A DNA stretch of 64,000 bases from Haematobia irritans (taxonomy: Eukaryota > Arthropoda > Insecta > Diptera > Muscidae), in NCBI RefSeq assembly GCF_050003625.1, contig NC_134398.1, positions 110,688,171-110,752,170 of the forward strand. Direction: 5' to 3'. The notes under the pieces were generated by a model. The model searched no databases. It was given only the letters and a program-made list of their open reading frames with translations, and was not told the DNA's origin. The position numbers were made by a program, and so were the translations under genes. Below, piece by piece: positions 1 through 12,255 of this stretch. Each line of letters begins with the position of its first letter. The first letter of the stretch is position 1.

Positions 1-939
1 GGTCCTGTTTCGGCTCAAAGACGATCCCTATTGATTTTGGAAAAAATCGGTTCAGATTTAGATATAGCTGCAATATATATTCTTCACCGATCTGGTCATA
101 ATTGGCGTGTATATCAACCGATCTTCCTCAAATTCCGTACATCCCAATATTTTATGAGTCTCGAAAAACTTGCAAAATATCATCCCAATCGGTTCAGATT
201 TAGATATAGCTCCCATATATAGCTTTCGCCCGATTTACACTCCTTTGTCCACAGAGGCCAATTTTTTGCTCCGATTTAGTTGAAAATTTGCACAGGGAAT
301 AGAATTAGCATTATAGCTATGCGTGTCAAATTTGGTGGAAATCGGTTCAGATTTAGATATAGCTCCCATATATAGCTTTCGCCCGATTTACACTCATATG
401 ACCACAGAGGCCAATCTTTTACTCCGATTTAATTGAAATTTTGCACAGGGAGTAGAATGAGCATTGTAGCTATGCGTGCCAAATTTGGTTGAAATCGGTT
501 CAGATTTAGATATAACTCCCATATATAGCTTTCGCCCGATTTACACTCATATGACCACAGAGGCTAATTTTTTGCTCCGATTTAGTTGAAATTGTGCACA
601 GGGAGTAGAATTAGCATTGTTGCTATGGTCAAAATAGCAACATTTTCCTTGTAAAATCGCCACTGCTTAGTCGAATAGTTGAAAAAATGACTCTAATTTT
701 CTTAAACTTCTAATACATATATATCGAGCGATAAATCATAAATAAACTTTTGCGAAGTTTCTTTAAGATTGCTTCACATTTAAATGTTTCCCATATTTTT
801 ATACCCTTCACCACTACTGTGGTACAGGGTATAATAAGTTTGTGCATTTGTATGTAACGCCAAGAAGGAAAAGTCTGAGACCCATCGTTTAGTATACCGA
901 TCGTCTTAGAATTAAATTCTGAGTCGATTTAGCGATGTC

Positions 940-974
<35 letters not shown>

Positions 975-3900
975 CTGTCTGTTGATGTATTTTTGTGTGC
1001 AAAGTACAGCTCGCAGTTTTAGTCCGATTGTCTTAAAATTTGGTATAGGGTCCTGTTTCGGCTCAAAGACGATCCCTATTGATTTTGGAAAAAATCTGTT
1101 CAGATTTAGATATAGCTGCCATATATATTTTTCACCGATCTGGTCATAATTGCCGTGTATATCAACCCATCTTTCTCAAATTTCGTACATCCGAATATTT
1201 TATGAGTCTCGAAAAACTTGCAAAATATCAGCCAAATCAGTTCAGATTTAGATATAGCTCCCATATATAGCTTTCGCCCGATTTACACTCATATTACCAC
1301 AGAGGCCAATTTTTAACTCCGATTTAGTTGAAATTTTGCACAGGGAGTAGAATTAGCATTGTTGCTATGCGTGCCAAATTTGGTTGAAATCGGTTCAGAT
1401 TTAGATATATCTCCCATATATAGCTTTCGCCCGATTTACACTCATATGACCACAGAGTCCAATTTTTAACTCCGATTTAGTTGAAATTTGGCACAGGGAG
1501 TAGAATTAGCATTGTTGCTATGCGTGCCAAATTTGGTTGAAATCGGTTCAGATTTAGATATATCTCCCATATATAGCTTTCGCCCGATTTACACTCATAT
1601 GACCACAGAGGCCAATCTTTTACTCCGAATTAATTGAAATTTTGCACAGGGAGTAGAATGAGCATTGTAGCTATGCGTGCCAAATTTGGTTGAAATCGGT
1701 TCAGATTTAGATATAGCTCCCATATATAGCTTTCGCCCGATTTACACTCAAATGACCATAGAGGGCAATTTTTTGCTCCGATTTAGTTGAAATTTTGCAC
1801 AGGGAGTAGAATTAGCATTGTAGCTATGCGTGCCAAATTTGGTTGAAATCGGTTTAGATTTAGATATAGCTCCCATATATATGTTTTTCTGATTTCGACA
1901 AAAATGGTCAAAATAGCAACATTTTCCTTGTAAAATCGCCACTGCTTAGTCGAATAGTTGAAAAAATGACTCTAATTTTCTTAAACTTCTAATGCATATA
2001 TATCGAGCGATAAATCATAAATAAACTTTTGCGAAGTTTTCTTAAAATTGCTCCAGATTTAAATGTTTCCCATATTTTTATACCCTTCACCACTACTGTG
2101 GTACAAGGTATAATAAGTTTGTGCATTTGTATATAACGCCAAGAAGGAAAAGTCTGAGACCAATCGTTTAGTATACCGATCGTCTTAGAATTAAATTCTG
2201 AGTCGATTTAGCGATGTCCGTCTGTCTGTCTGTCCGTCTGTCCGTCTGTCTGTTGATGTATTTTTGTGTGCAAAGTACAGCTCGCAGTTTTAGTCCGATT
2301 GTCCTAAAATTTTGTATGGGGTCCTGTTTAGGCTCAAAGACAATTACTATTGATTTTGGAAAAAATCGGTTCAGATTTAGATATAGCTGCAATATATATT
2401 TTTCACCGATCTGGTCATAATTGGCGTGTATATCAACCGATCTTCCTCAAATTCCGTACAACCCAATATTTTATGAGTCTCGAAAAACTTGCAAAATATC
2501 ATCCCAATCGGTTCAGATTTAGATATAGCTCCCATATATAGCTTTCGCCCGATTTACACTCCTTTGTCCACAGAGGCCAATTTTTTGCTCCGATTTAGTT
2601 GAAAATTTGCACAGGGAATAGAATTAGCATTATAGCTATGCGTGTCAAATTTGGTGGAAATCGGTTCAGATTTAGATATAGCTCCCATATATAGCTTTCG
2701 CCCGATTTACACTCATATGACCACAGAGGCCAATCTTTTACTCCGATTTAATTGAAATTTTGCACAGGGAGTAGAATGAGCATTGTAGCTATGCGTGCCA
2801 AATTTGGTGGAAATCGGTTCAGATTTAGATATAGCTCCCATATATAGCTTTCGCCCGATTTACACTCATTTGCCCACAGAGGCCAATTTTTTGCTCCGAT
2901 TTAGTTGAAATTTTGCACAGGGAGTAGAACTAGCATTGTAGCTATGCGTGTCAAATTTGGTTGAAATCGGTTCAGATTTAGATATAGCTCCCATATATAG
3001 CATTCGCCCGATTTACACTCATATGACCACAGAGGCCAATTTTTAACACCGATTTAGTTGAAATTTTGCACAGGGAGTAGAATTTGCATTGTTGCTATGC
3101 GTGCCAAATTTGGTTAAAATCGGTTCAGATTTAGATATATCTCCCATATATAGCTTTCGCCCGATTTACACTCATATGACCACAGAGTCCAATTTTTAAC
3201 TCCGATTTAGTTGAAATTTGGCACAGGGAGTAGAATTAGCATTGTTGCTATGCGTGCCAAATTTGGTTGAAATCGGTTCAGATTTAGATATATCTCCCAT
3301 ATATAGCTTTCGCCCGATTTACACTCATATGACCACAGAGGCCAATCTTTTACTCCGAATTAATTGAAATTTTGCACAGGGAGTAGAATGAGCATTGTAG
3401 CTATGCGTGCCAAATTTGGTTGAAATCGGTTCAGATTTAGATATAGCTCCCATATATAGAATTCGCCCGATTTACACTCATATGACCACAGAGGCCAATT
3501 TTTAACTCCGATTTAGTTGAAATTTTGCACAGGGAGTAGAATTTGCATTGTTGCTATGCGTGCCAAATTTGGTTGAAATCGGTTCAGATTTAGATATATC
3601 TCCCATATATAGCTTTCGCCCGATTTACACTCATATGACCTCAGAGTCCAATTTTTAACTCCGATTTAGTTGAAATTTGGCACAGGGGGTAGAATTAGCA
3701 TTGTTGCTATGCGTGTCAAATTTGGTTGAAATCGGTTCAGATTTAGATATAGCTCCCATATATAGCTTTCGCCCGATTTACACTCAAATGACCATAGAGG
3801 GCAATTTTTTGCTCCGATTTAGTTGAAATTTTGCACAGGGAGTATACTTAGCATTGTAGCTATGCGTGCCAAATTTGGTTGAAATCGGTTCAGATTGAGA

Positions 3901-5455
3901 TATAGCTCCCATATATAGCTTTCGCCCGATTTACACTCATATGACCACCGAGGCCAATGTTTTGCTCCGATTTAGTTGAAATTTTGCACAGGGAGTAGAA
4001 TTAGCATTGTAGCTATGCGTGCCAAATTTGGTTGAAATCGGTTCAGATTTAGATATAGCTCCCATATATATGTTTTTCTGATTTCGACAAAAATGGTCAA
4101 AATACCAACATTTTCCTTGTAAAATCGCCACTGCTTAGTGGAAAAGTTGTAAAAATGACTCTAATTTTCCTAAACTTCTAATGCATATATATCGAGCGAT
4201 AAATCATAAATAAACTTTTGCGAAGTTTTCTTAAAATTGCTCCAGATTTAAATGTTTCCCATATTTTTATACCCTTCACCACTACTGTGGTACAGGGTAT
4301 AATAAGTTTGTGCATTTTTATGTAACGCCAAGAAGGAAAAGTCTGAGACCCATCGTTTAGTATACCGATCGTCTTAGAATTAAATTCTGAGTCGATTTAG
4401 CGATGTCCGTCTGTCTGTCTGTCTGTCCGTCTGTCCGTCTGTCTGTCTGTTGATGTATTTTTGTGTGCAAAGTACAGCTCGCAGTTTTAGTCCGATTGTC
4501 CTAAAATTTTGTATGGGGTCCTGTTTCGGCTCAAAGACGATCCCTATTGATTTTGGAAAAAATCGGTTCAGATTTAGATATAGCTGCAATATATATTCTT
4601 CACCGATCTGGTCATAATTGGCGTGTATATCAACCGATCTTCCTCAAATTCCGTACATCCCAATATTTTATGAGTCTCGAAAAACTTGCAAAATATCATC
4701 CCAATCGGTTCAGATTTAGATATAGCTCCCATATATAGCTTTCGCCCGATTTACACTCCTTTGTCCACAGAGGCCAATTTTTTGCTCCGATTTAGTTGAA
4801 AATTTGCACAGGGAATAGAATTAGCATTATAGCTATGCGTGTCAAATTTGGTGGAAATCGGTTCAGATTTAGATATAGCTCCCATATATAGCTTTCGCCC
4901 GATTTACACTCATATGACCACAGAGGCCAATCTTTTACTCCGATTTAATTGAAATTTTGCACAGGGAGTAGAATGAGCATTGTAGCTATGCGTGCCAAAT
5001 TTGGTTGAAATCGGTTCAGATTTAGATATAACTCCCATATATAGCTTTCGCCCGATTTACACTCATATGACCACAGAGGCTAATTTTTTGCTCCGATTTA
5101 GTTGAAATTGTGCACAGGGAGTAGAATTAGCATTGTTGCTATGGTCAAAATAGCAACATTTTCCTTGTAAAATCGCCACTGCTTAGTCGAATAGTTGAAA
5201 AAATGACTCTAATTTTCTTAAACTTCTAATACATATATATCGAGCGATAAATCATAAATAAACTTTTGCGAAGTTTCTTTAAGATTGCTTCACATTTAAA
5301 TGTTTCCCATATTTTTATACCCTTCACCACTACTGTGGTACAGGGTATAATAAGTTTGTGCATTTGTATGTAACGCCAAGAAGGAAAAGTCTGAGACCCA
5401 TCGTTTAGTATACCGATCGTCTTAGAATTAAATTCTGAGTCGATTTAGCGATGTC

Positions 5456-5490
<35 letters not shown>

Positions 5491-7454
5491 CTGTCTGTTG
5501 ATGTATTTTTGTGTGCAAAGTACAGCTCGCAGTTTTAGTCCGATTGTCTTAAAATTTGGTATAGGATCCTGTTTCGGCTCAAAGACGATCCCTATTGATT
5601 TTGGAAAAAATCTGTTCAGATTTAGATATAGCTGCCATATATATTTTTCACCGATCTGGTCATAATTGCCGTGTATATCAACCCATCTTTCTCAAATTTC
5701 GTACATCCGAATATTTTATGAGTCTCGAAAAACTTGCAAAATATCAGCCAAATCAGTTCAGATTTAGATATAGCTCCCATATATAGCTTTCGCCCGATTT
5801 ACACTCATATTACCACAGAGGCCAATTTTTAACTCCGATTTAGTTGAAATTTTGCACAGGGAGTAGAATTAGCATTGTTGCTATGCGTGCCAAATTTGGT
5901 TGAAATCGGTTCAGATTTAGATATATCTCCCATATATAGCTTTCGCCCGATTTACACTCATATGACCACAGAGTCCAATTTTTAACTCCGATTTAGTTGA
6001 AATTTGGCACAGGGAGTAGAATTAGCATTGTTGCTATGCGTGCCAAATTTGGTTGAAATCGGTTCAGATTTAGATATAGCTCCCATATATAGCTTTCGCC
6101 CGATTTACACTCAAATGACCATAGAGGGCAATTTTTTGCTCCGATTTAGTTGAAATTTTGCACAGGGAGTAGAATTTGCATTGTTGCTATGCGTGCCAAA
6201 TTTGGTTGAAATCGGTTCAGATTTAGATATAGCTCCCATATATAGCTTTCGCCCGATTTACACTCATATGACCACCGAGGCCAATGTTTTGCTCCGATTT
6301 AGTTGAAATTTTGCACAGGGAGTAGAATTAGCATTGTAGCTATGCGTGCCAAATTTGGTTGAAATCGGTTTAGATTTAGATATAGCTCCCATATATATGT
6401 TTTTCTGATTTCGACAAAAATGGTCAAAATAGCAACATTTTCCTTGTAAAATCGCCACTGCTTAGTCGAATAGTTGAAAAAATGACTCTAATTTTCTTAA
6501 ACTTCTAATGCATATATATCGAGCGATAAATCATAAATAAACTTTTGCGAAGTTTTCTTAAAATTGCTCCAGATTTAAATGTTTCCCATATTTTTATACC
6601 CTTCACCACTACTGTGGTACAAGGTATAATAAGTTTGTGCATTTGTATATAACGCCAAGAAGGAAAAGTCTGAGACCAATCGTTTAGTATACCGATCGTC
6701 TTAGAATTAAATTCTGAGTCGATTTAGCGATGTCCGTCTGTCTGTCTGTCCGTCTGTCCGTCTGTCTGTTGATGTATTTTTGTGTGCAAAGTACAGCTCG
6801 CAGTTTTAGTCCGATTGTCCTAAAATTTTGTATGGGGTCCTGTTTAGGCTCAAAGACAATCCCTATTGATTTTGGAAAAAATCGGTTCAGATTTAGATAT
6901 AGCTGCAATATATATTTTTCACCGATCTGGTCATAATTGGCGTGTATATCAACCGATCTTCCTCAAATTCCGTACAACCCAATATTTTATGAGTCTCGAA
7001 AAACTTGCAAAATATCATCCCAATCGGTTCAGATTTAGATATAGCTCCCATATATAGCTTTCGCCCGATTTACACTCCTTTGTCCACAGAGGCCAATTTT
7101 TTGCTCCGATTTAGTTGAAAATTTGCACAGGGAATAGAATTAGCATTATAGCTATGCGTGTCAAATTTGGTGGAAATCGGTTCAGATTTAGATATAGCTC
7201 CCATATATAGCTTTCGCCCGATTTACACTCATATGACCACAGAGGCCAATCTTTTACTCCGATTTAATTGAAATTTTGCACAGGGAGTAGAATGAGCATT
7301 GTAGCTATGCGTGCCAAATTTGGTGGAAATCGGTTCAGATTTAGATATAGCTCCCATATATAGCTTTCGCCCGATTTACACTCATTTGCCCACAGAGGCC
7401 AATTTTTTGCTCCGATTTAGTTGAAATTTTGCACAGGGAGTAGAACTAGCATTG
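1..7454 (-). repeat. 152 bp satellite array, left part, with 4516 bp higher-order repeat
   Basis: Monomers begin at AATCGGTTCAGATTTAGATA and contain CCCGATTTACACTC, CTCCGATTTAGTTGAAA and TGCACAGGGAGTAGAA. The spacing is 152 bp (for example 341 to 493). The arrangement of modules at 800, 2079 and 4268 is repeated 4516 bp later (5316, 6595), so copy A is about 1-4516 and copy B starts near 4517. Copy B is split by the LINE at 7463 and resumes at 12248. No gene is present. Confidence 0.9.
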
Positions 7455-7464
7455 TAGCTATGGT

Positions 7465-8556
7465 GGCGACACACTGACAAGTCGAACTTTTTCTAAGGTA
7501 ACGACATCAAAAGGAGGTAATCCCTCACGAAAGAGATTCAAGGAACGCAGAAATGCTTTGTTTATCCTAAAGAAGTTAGGATCAGTCGACCCAAGCACGT
7601 TGTCGGCTAAACAAAGCGATTCCTTAAAATGGGCTCAAGGAATTCTTGAGACTGGAAAAAGGGAACGATCGCCGGATGAGCTGCCATCCTCCAAAAGGGA
7701 TCAAAGATCGTTTGCCTCAGTTGCTAAAGATAGCCTTGTGATGGCTATCATTAATAAAGGAGCATTGGACGGTATGGTTCCAAAGCAAAAATGGGGGGAA
7801 ATTGAGAATGCTCTATCTGTCGTCTACTCACAGGTACTGGAAAAGTTTCCCGGCCCAGATCCTCGACACCAAGAGGCTGGTTGGTATCAAGGACGATTTA
7901 AGCTAGTCGCATTTGAGGACCAGAGGTCTATAGAATGTTTTAAAGCTGCTCTGATACTAATTGGTGAAGTTTGGGAAGGAGCTGCTCTAGAGTTAGTCGA
8001 GAAGAAAGACATACCGGCTAGACCTAGAGCACATGCCTGGATACCTGCAAACCCTTCTGACCCTGAATCTATTTTAAATAGACTGAAACGATGCAATCCA
8101 GATCTTCCAACAGCTGATTGGAAGGTTGGCCGTTTGGATGAAGTGGATGGACCAAGACGGCATGCAGTGTTTATATTGAACACTCAGTCTTTGCCACATC
8201 TGGCAAAGTCCCAGGGCCGTGTATGTTATGGCTTTCATTATATCCAAATGAAGGTGTATAAAAACGATCAGCTAAAGGATTCAGAAATGGACAAGCCTCT
8301 GTCTGAATCAGAAGTAAGCGGATCCTCTTGCGAAGTCGAGGGAGATACCAAAGTTGAAGACATGGATAGATACCGTATGCGTGAGGAGGCTTCTATTGCC
8401 TCAGAACTCACCAAAGTCGAACCTATGGTTATTGCGAGAGTCACCGATATCTCTGAAGAGGACATTCTTGATGACTCGATCGAAGCGGCTGATGTGACGG
8501 TTGTTGAAAATCTCGATGGTCCTACGGATCCTCCAGATAAATCTTCATCATTGTAA
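7465..8556 (+). CDS. LINE ORF1 protein, 5'-truncated, DUF4780-like
   Basis: The frame is open from the left edge of the LINE to the TAA at 8554. There is no ATG before 7741, so the natural start was probably lost by 5' truncation. The first ~90 residues are basic and low-complexity (GKRERSPDELPSSKRDQRS). A folded domain follows, with GWYQGRFKLVAFEDQ, LELVEKKDIPARPRAHAW and DWKVGRLDEVDGPRRHAVF, and then a long acidic tail rich in S, E and D. The middle part resembles DUF4780, which is found in insect LINE-encoded proteins; this is by recall, not by search. No CCHC zinc knuckle is visible, unlike many LINE ORF1 proteins. The expected role is RNA binding and assembly of the retrotransposition particle. 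The last 41 bases overlap ORF2 in another frame. Confidence 0.75.
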   Translation, partial: GDTLTSRTFSKVTTSKGGNPSRKRFKERRNALFILKKLGSVDPSTLSAKQSDSLKWAQGILETGKRERSPDELPSSKRDQRSFASVAKDSLVMAIINKGALDGMVPKQKWGEIENALSVVYSQVLEKFPGPDPRHQEAGWYQGRFKLVAFEDQRSIECFKAALILIGEVWEGAALELVEKKDIPARPRAHAWIPANPSDPESILNRLKRCNPDLPTADWKVGRLDEVDGPRRHAVFILNTQSLPHLAKSQGRVCYGFHYIQMKVYKNDQLKDSEMDKPLSESEVSGSSCEVEGDTKVEDMDRYRMREEASIASELTKVEPMVIARVTDISEEDILDDSIEAADVTVVENLDGPTDPPDKSSSL

Positions 8557-11500
8557 GGCTGCATGTGCTGCCTTAAAAGTTCTCCTGATGAAAGGGGACA
8601 TAGATATAGTTCTTATTCAAGAACCATATGTTTACAAAAACAAAATATGTGAATTAAGTACTCCGGGGTTCAAACTATTGCAGTATACTGGTAATGATGT
8701 AAATCGAGCCTGTATAATTGCTAAAAACGAGCTCAATTTGTTTCTGCTTCCCTCAATGTGCAATACAGACACTGTCGCTGCAAGTTTAGAAATAGCCAAA
8801 TGCAAATATTGGGTATCTTCGGTCTACATGGGACATGACAGGGAGATGCCTCCATATGCCGTTAAGACCTTAGTGGAGGAGTCACTGAAAACAAAGGCGA
8901 AACTCATTATGGGATGCGATGCGAATGCACATCATAGTATATGGGGAAGTAGTGATACTAATGCAAGGGGAGAGTCGCTAATAGAGTTTATTTTGCGTAC
9001 TAATCTGGTAGTTTGCAACAAGGGAGATGTCCCAACCTTTGTCACTAAAAACAGGCAAGAGGTTTTGGACATCACCTTGGCCTCGCAAGAACTAAATGAA
9101 ATGATATCTGAGTGGCAGGTTTTAAGTGAACACAGCTTCTCAGATCATCGCTACATCAGTTTCAAATTTGATGTTCATATCACCAAGATCATATTTCCGC
9201 CAAATGTTAGGAAAGCTGACTGGAATAGGTATAGGGAATCGTTCAATATGATGATACCGGAAATAACAGAGACAAATATGAGAAATGTGCAAGATATCGA
9301 ACACGCAGTGGAGCGGATTACTAAGGCCTTCAACATCTCACTGAAAGCTGCATGCCCTAGAGGAAAGCCAAGGGGGAAACATCGACCACCATGGTGGTCT
9401 ACGGAATTAAGTAATATGAGGAAATCCTGCAGGAAGCTCTTTAACAAGGCAAAGTCCACCAGAGCCCCTGAGGACTGGGACGCTTACAAGAAGAATCTGA
9501 GAGGATACAAGCGAGAACTGAGAAAGGCTCAGCATAACTCTTGGAATGCTTACTGCAGCAGTATTGAGAATACGTCCGAGGCTTCCAGACTACGGAAGGT
9601 TCTAGCATCCACCAACTCCGCTCCAGGTTTCATTAAAACATCGGAGGGCAATTGGACAACGTCCAGTAAGGAGACGCTGGAGGTACTATTGGACACACAT
9701 TTTCCTGGAAATCAGACGGTTGAACCATGTACTGGCGGTGCCACAGTTGCTCAGCGGTCGTTTCCTGTCGAGGAAATTGTATCGGAAACTAGAATAAGAT
9801 GGGCGCTAAATAGCTTTGGACCATTCAAATCCCCTGGACCTGATGGAATTACTCCGGCGGAGTTACAAGCTGTAACTGACAAAATTATCCCCTGGTTGTC
9901 GGTGATATATAAAGGATGTATCAACTTATCATATATCCCAGGAAAGTGGAGGGAAACAAAAGTCGTTTTCATACCTAAAGCGGGAAAAGCCTCTCACTCG
10001 AGGGCGAAGGATTTCCGACCAATCAGCTTATCCTCATTCCTACTTAAGACTCTGGAGAGGATGATAGATATTTATCTTAGAACTAGCATCGATTCAAGTT
10101 TGTTCTCGAAACGACAGCATGCATACTCGAAGGGCAGGTCTACTGAGACCGCACTACATGAACTAGTCAGCTTTATTGAAAGCTCACTATCTGTCAAAGA
10201 ATACACAATCGTGGCGTTTCTAGACATCGAAGGGGCGTTCAATAATGTCCATCCGAGCTCGATATTAAATGGACTGACAACTCTGAATGTTGATCCATGT
10301 ATACTCAGGCTGTTAGACGAACTGCTAATGAAGAGACGTATTTCAGCCACACTAGGACAAGCAAACATACAAAGGTATGTGAACAGAGGCACTCCCCAAG
10401 GAGGAGTCCTATCACCTCTTCTTTGGAATGTTGCTATAAATAGCCTTCTGGTTACTCTAGAAAAAGAAAGGATAAAAGTGGTGGCATACGCAGATGATGT
10501 GGCTCTGGCAGTCAGGGGAAAATTCCCATCCACAATCAGAGATATTATTCAGAGGGCCCTCCGGATGACTGAGAAATGGGCGAAAGACAATGGTCTTGGG
10601 GTAAATCCTGCAAAGACAGAATTAGTCATGTACTGCAACGATCGCAAAACTCCCACGGTTAGGCCTATTTCCTTAGGGGGTATTGAAATTCCCTTTGGTG
10701 AATGTGCAAAATACCTTGGCGTTATTTTGGACAGGAAGCTGAACTTTAAGCTTAATATTGAAGAAAGGGCGAGAAAGGCAACTGTAGCTTTGTACTCGTG
10801 CAAAAAGGCAATAGGAAAAAAGTGGGGACTGAAACCAAAAATTGTGCATTGGCTATACACGGCAGTGGTTAGACCTATAATGCTATATGGTGTTGTAGTC
10901 TGGTGGCCGGCACTTCAGAAACCGACTTGTTTAGATAAAGTTCAGCGTATGGCGTGTTTGTGTATTTCAGGCGCATTCAGCAAGACAGGAACAAATTCCC
11001 TTAATGTCGTGCTGCATCTATTGCCTTTAGACATTTTGGCCAAACAGTCAGCTGCAACAACGGCTGTGCGGTTGCGCGAACTATCGCTGTGGTCGGAAAA
11101 AGGTTACGGTCACAGTTCTGTCCTCAAAACAATGCCAGATGTGCCTAACGTAGTGGATTACACTTTGGCGAGTCCACTTTTCGACAAAAAGTTTGAGACT
11201 CTAATCCCCAACAGTGAGGCGTGGTGCACACAGACCCCGGGGAATAAAGAATATATAGATTTCTACACTGATGGCTCCAAATTGGATGGACAAGTGGGGT
11301 TCGGAGTATATTCTAATGATCTGGAACTTCGAATAGCGAAAAGATTACCTAATCACTGTAGTGTTTTTCAGGCTGAAATATTAGCAATAAGAGAGGTGGC
11401 GAATTGGCTGAGAAGTAATGTTCCAAAAAATGTGGGCATTAATATATACTCAGACAGTCAACCTGCAATAAAATCCTTGGACTCTGTGTTCCTCAACTCG

Positions 11501-12106
11501 AAAACGGCCATCGACTGCCGCAAATCTCTCAATGAGATGGCTGAGCAGTACAATATTCACCTAATATGGGTGCCTGGCCATAGGAACATACCGGGGAACT
11601 GCGAAGCGGATGAGTTGGCAAGGCTAGGGACTACCTTACATATTCCAGGGGAACTAGAATTTGTTGGTATGCCCCTAGCTACCTGCAAGCTCATGCTGCG
11701 TGAGAAGGCTGTTATGATGGCAAATGTTCGATGGGAGAATTGTAAGGGTTGTAACGACACCAAGCAAATATGGCCCCATTTCAACTTAAACCGCACACTA
11801 GATATGCTAATGTTCTCGAGACGTCAGATATCACTCCTGATATCTGCTATAACGGGTCGCTGCCTGATAGGCGATTTTGCAAAAACTATTGGCGCGAAGT
11901 ATAATGACTATTGTATGAGCTGTCATGATGCAGAGGAAAAAGAATCAATTAAACACCTCTTGTGTGAGTGTCCTGCATTTTGTGTAAAGCGCAAGCAACT
12001 TTTAGGAGCATATAGCTTCAGATTACTGGCGGATCTGGAAAACGTTAACTTAAGCAGTCTGCTACTGTTTTTGGAACAATCTGGTTGGTTCAACAAAGAA
12101 AAATAA
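8516..12106 (+). CDS. LINE ORF2: endonuclease-reverse transcriptase-RNase H polyprotein
   Basis: About 1196 aa from the ATG at 8516, which overlaps the end of ORF1. Domains in order: an apurinic-type endonuclease (residues ~1-220: LRILQINLHHC, IQEPYV near 33, GCDANAHHSIWGS near 135, SEHSFSDHRYISF near 205); reverse transcriptase (~430-720: FRPISLSSFLLKTLE, FLDIEGAFNN near 567, GTPQGGVLSPLLWN, catalytic YADD near 657); RNase H (~910-1040: FYTDGS, QAEILAI, YSDSQ, WVPGHRNIPGNCEADELA, with the D-E-D-D catalytic set and the histidine present); and a C-terminal zinc knuckle (CMSC, HLLCEC near 1133-1150). There is no stop or frameshift. It would nick target DNA and prime reverse transcription from the nick in the nucleus. 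The reading frame looks enzymatically competent, although transcription cannot be judged. Confidence 0.95.
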   Translation: MVLRILQINLHHCKAACAALKVLLMKGDIDIVLIQEPYVYKNKICELSTPGFKLLQYTGNDVNRACIIAKNELNLFLLPSMCNTDTVAASLEIAKCKYWVSSVYMGHDREMPPYAVKTLVEESLKTKAKLIMGCDANAHHSIWGSSDTNARGESLIEFILRTNLVVCNKGDVPTFVTKNRQEVLDITLASQELNEMISEWQVLSEHSFSDHRYISFKFDVHITKIIFPPNVRKADWNRYRESFNMMIPEITETNMRNVQDIEHAVERITKAFNISLKAACPRGKPRGKHRPPWWSTELSNMRKSCRKLFNKAKSTRAPEDWDAYKKNLRGYKRELRKAQHNSWNAYCSSIENTSEASRLRKVLASTNSAPGFIKTSEGNWTTSSKETLEVLLDTHFPGNQTVEPCTGGATVAQRSFPVEEIVSETRIRWALNSFGPFKSPGPDGITPAELQAVTDKIIPWLSVIYKGCINLSYIPGKWRETKVVFIPKAGKASHSRAKDFRPISLSSFLLKTLERMIDIYLRTSIDSSLFSKRQHAYSKGRSTETALHELVSFIESSLSVKEYTIVAFLDIEGAFNNVHPSSILNGLTTLNVDPCILRLLDELLMKRRISATLGQANIQRYVNRGTPQGGVLSPLLWNVAINSLLVTLEKERIKVVAYADDVALAVRGKFPSTIRDIIQRALRMTEKWAKDNGLGVNPAKTELVMYCNDRKTPTVRPISLGGIEIPFGECAKYLGVILDRKLNFKLNIEERARKATVALYSCKKAIGKKWGLKPKIVHWLYTAVVRPIMLYGVVVWWPALQKPTCLDKVQRMACLCISGAFSKTGTNSLNVVLHLLPLDILAKQSAATTAVRLRELSLWSEKGYGHSSVLKTMPDVPNVVDYTLASPLFDKKFETLIPNSEAWCTQTPGNKEYIDFYTDGSKLDGQVGFGVYSNDLELRIAKRLPNHCSVFQAEILAIREVANWLRSNVPKNVGINIYSDSQPAIKSLDSVFLNSKTAIDCRKSLNEMAEQYNIHLIWVPGHRNIPGNCEADELARLGTTLHIPGELEFVGMPLATCKLMLREKAVMMANVRWENCKGCNDTKQIWPHFNLNRTLDMLMFSRRQISLLISAITGRCLIGDFAKTIGAKYNDYCMSCHDAEEKESIKHLLCECPAFCVKRKQLLGAYSFRLLADLENVNLSSLLLFLEQSGWFNKEK

Positions 12107-12247
12107 TCAAGAAGGTTCAGCGGTTAAAACTAGAAGTGCCCATATGTAATAGGTACTTTTAGTTAATGTGGTATCACAATGGACTGAATAGTCTAAGTGA
12201 GCCTGAATCTTAATCGGGCTGCCACTTTAACCTAACCTAACCTAACC
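12107..12247 (+). other. LINE 3' untranslated region with CCTAA-repeat tail
   Basis: About 120 bp of 3' UTR ends in CTGCCACTTTAACCTAACC and a short run of CCTAA units (12227-12247), in place of poly(A). The same tail begins both reverse-strand copies at 20197 and 24067, so it belongs to the family and was not acquired at this site. Confidence 0.85.
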
Positions 12248-12255
12248 TAGCTATG

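Larger units (their letters stand above)
7463..12247 (+). mobile_element. R1/LOA-type non-LTR retrotransposon (LINE A), ORF2 intact
   Basis: Flanked by an exact 8 bp TSD, TAGCTATG, at 7455-7462 and 12248-12255, both in satellite sequence. The uninterrupted target is present at 2939-2946 in the other copy of the 4516 bp repeat. The element holds an ORF1 with no start codon, an overlapping ORF2 (endonuclease, reverse transcriptase, RNase H, zinc knuckle), a ~120 bp 3' untranslated region and a TTAACCTAACC-type tail. An RNase H domain with an R1-like endonuclease start points to the LOA or RNase H-bearing R1 group rather than Jockey. The 5' end seems slightly truncated because ORF1 is already open at the left junction. 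Length is 4785 bp. Confidence 0.93.
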
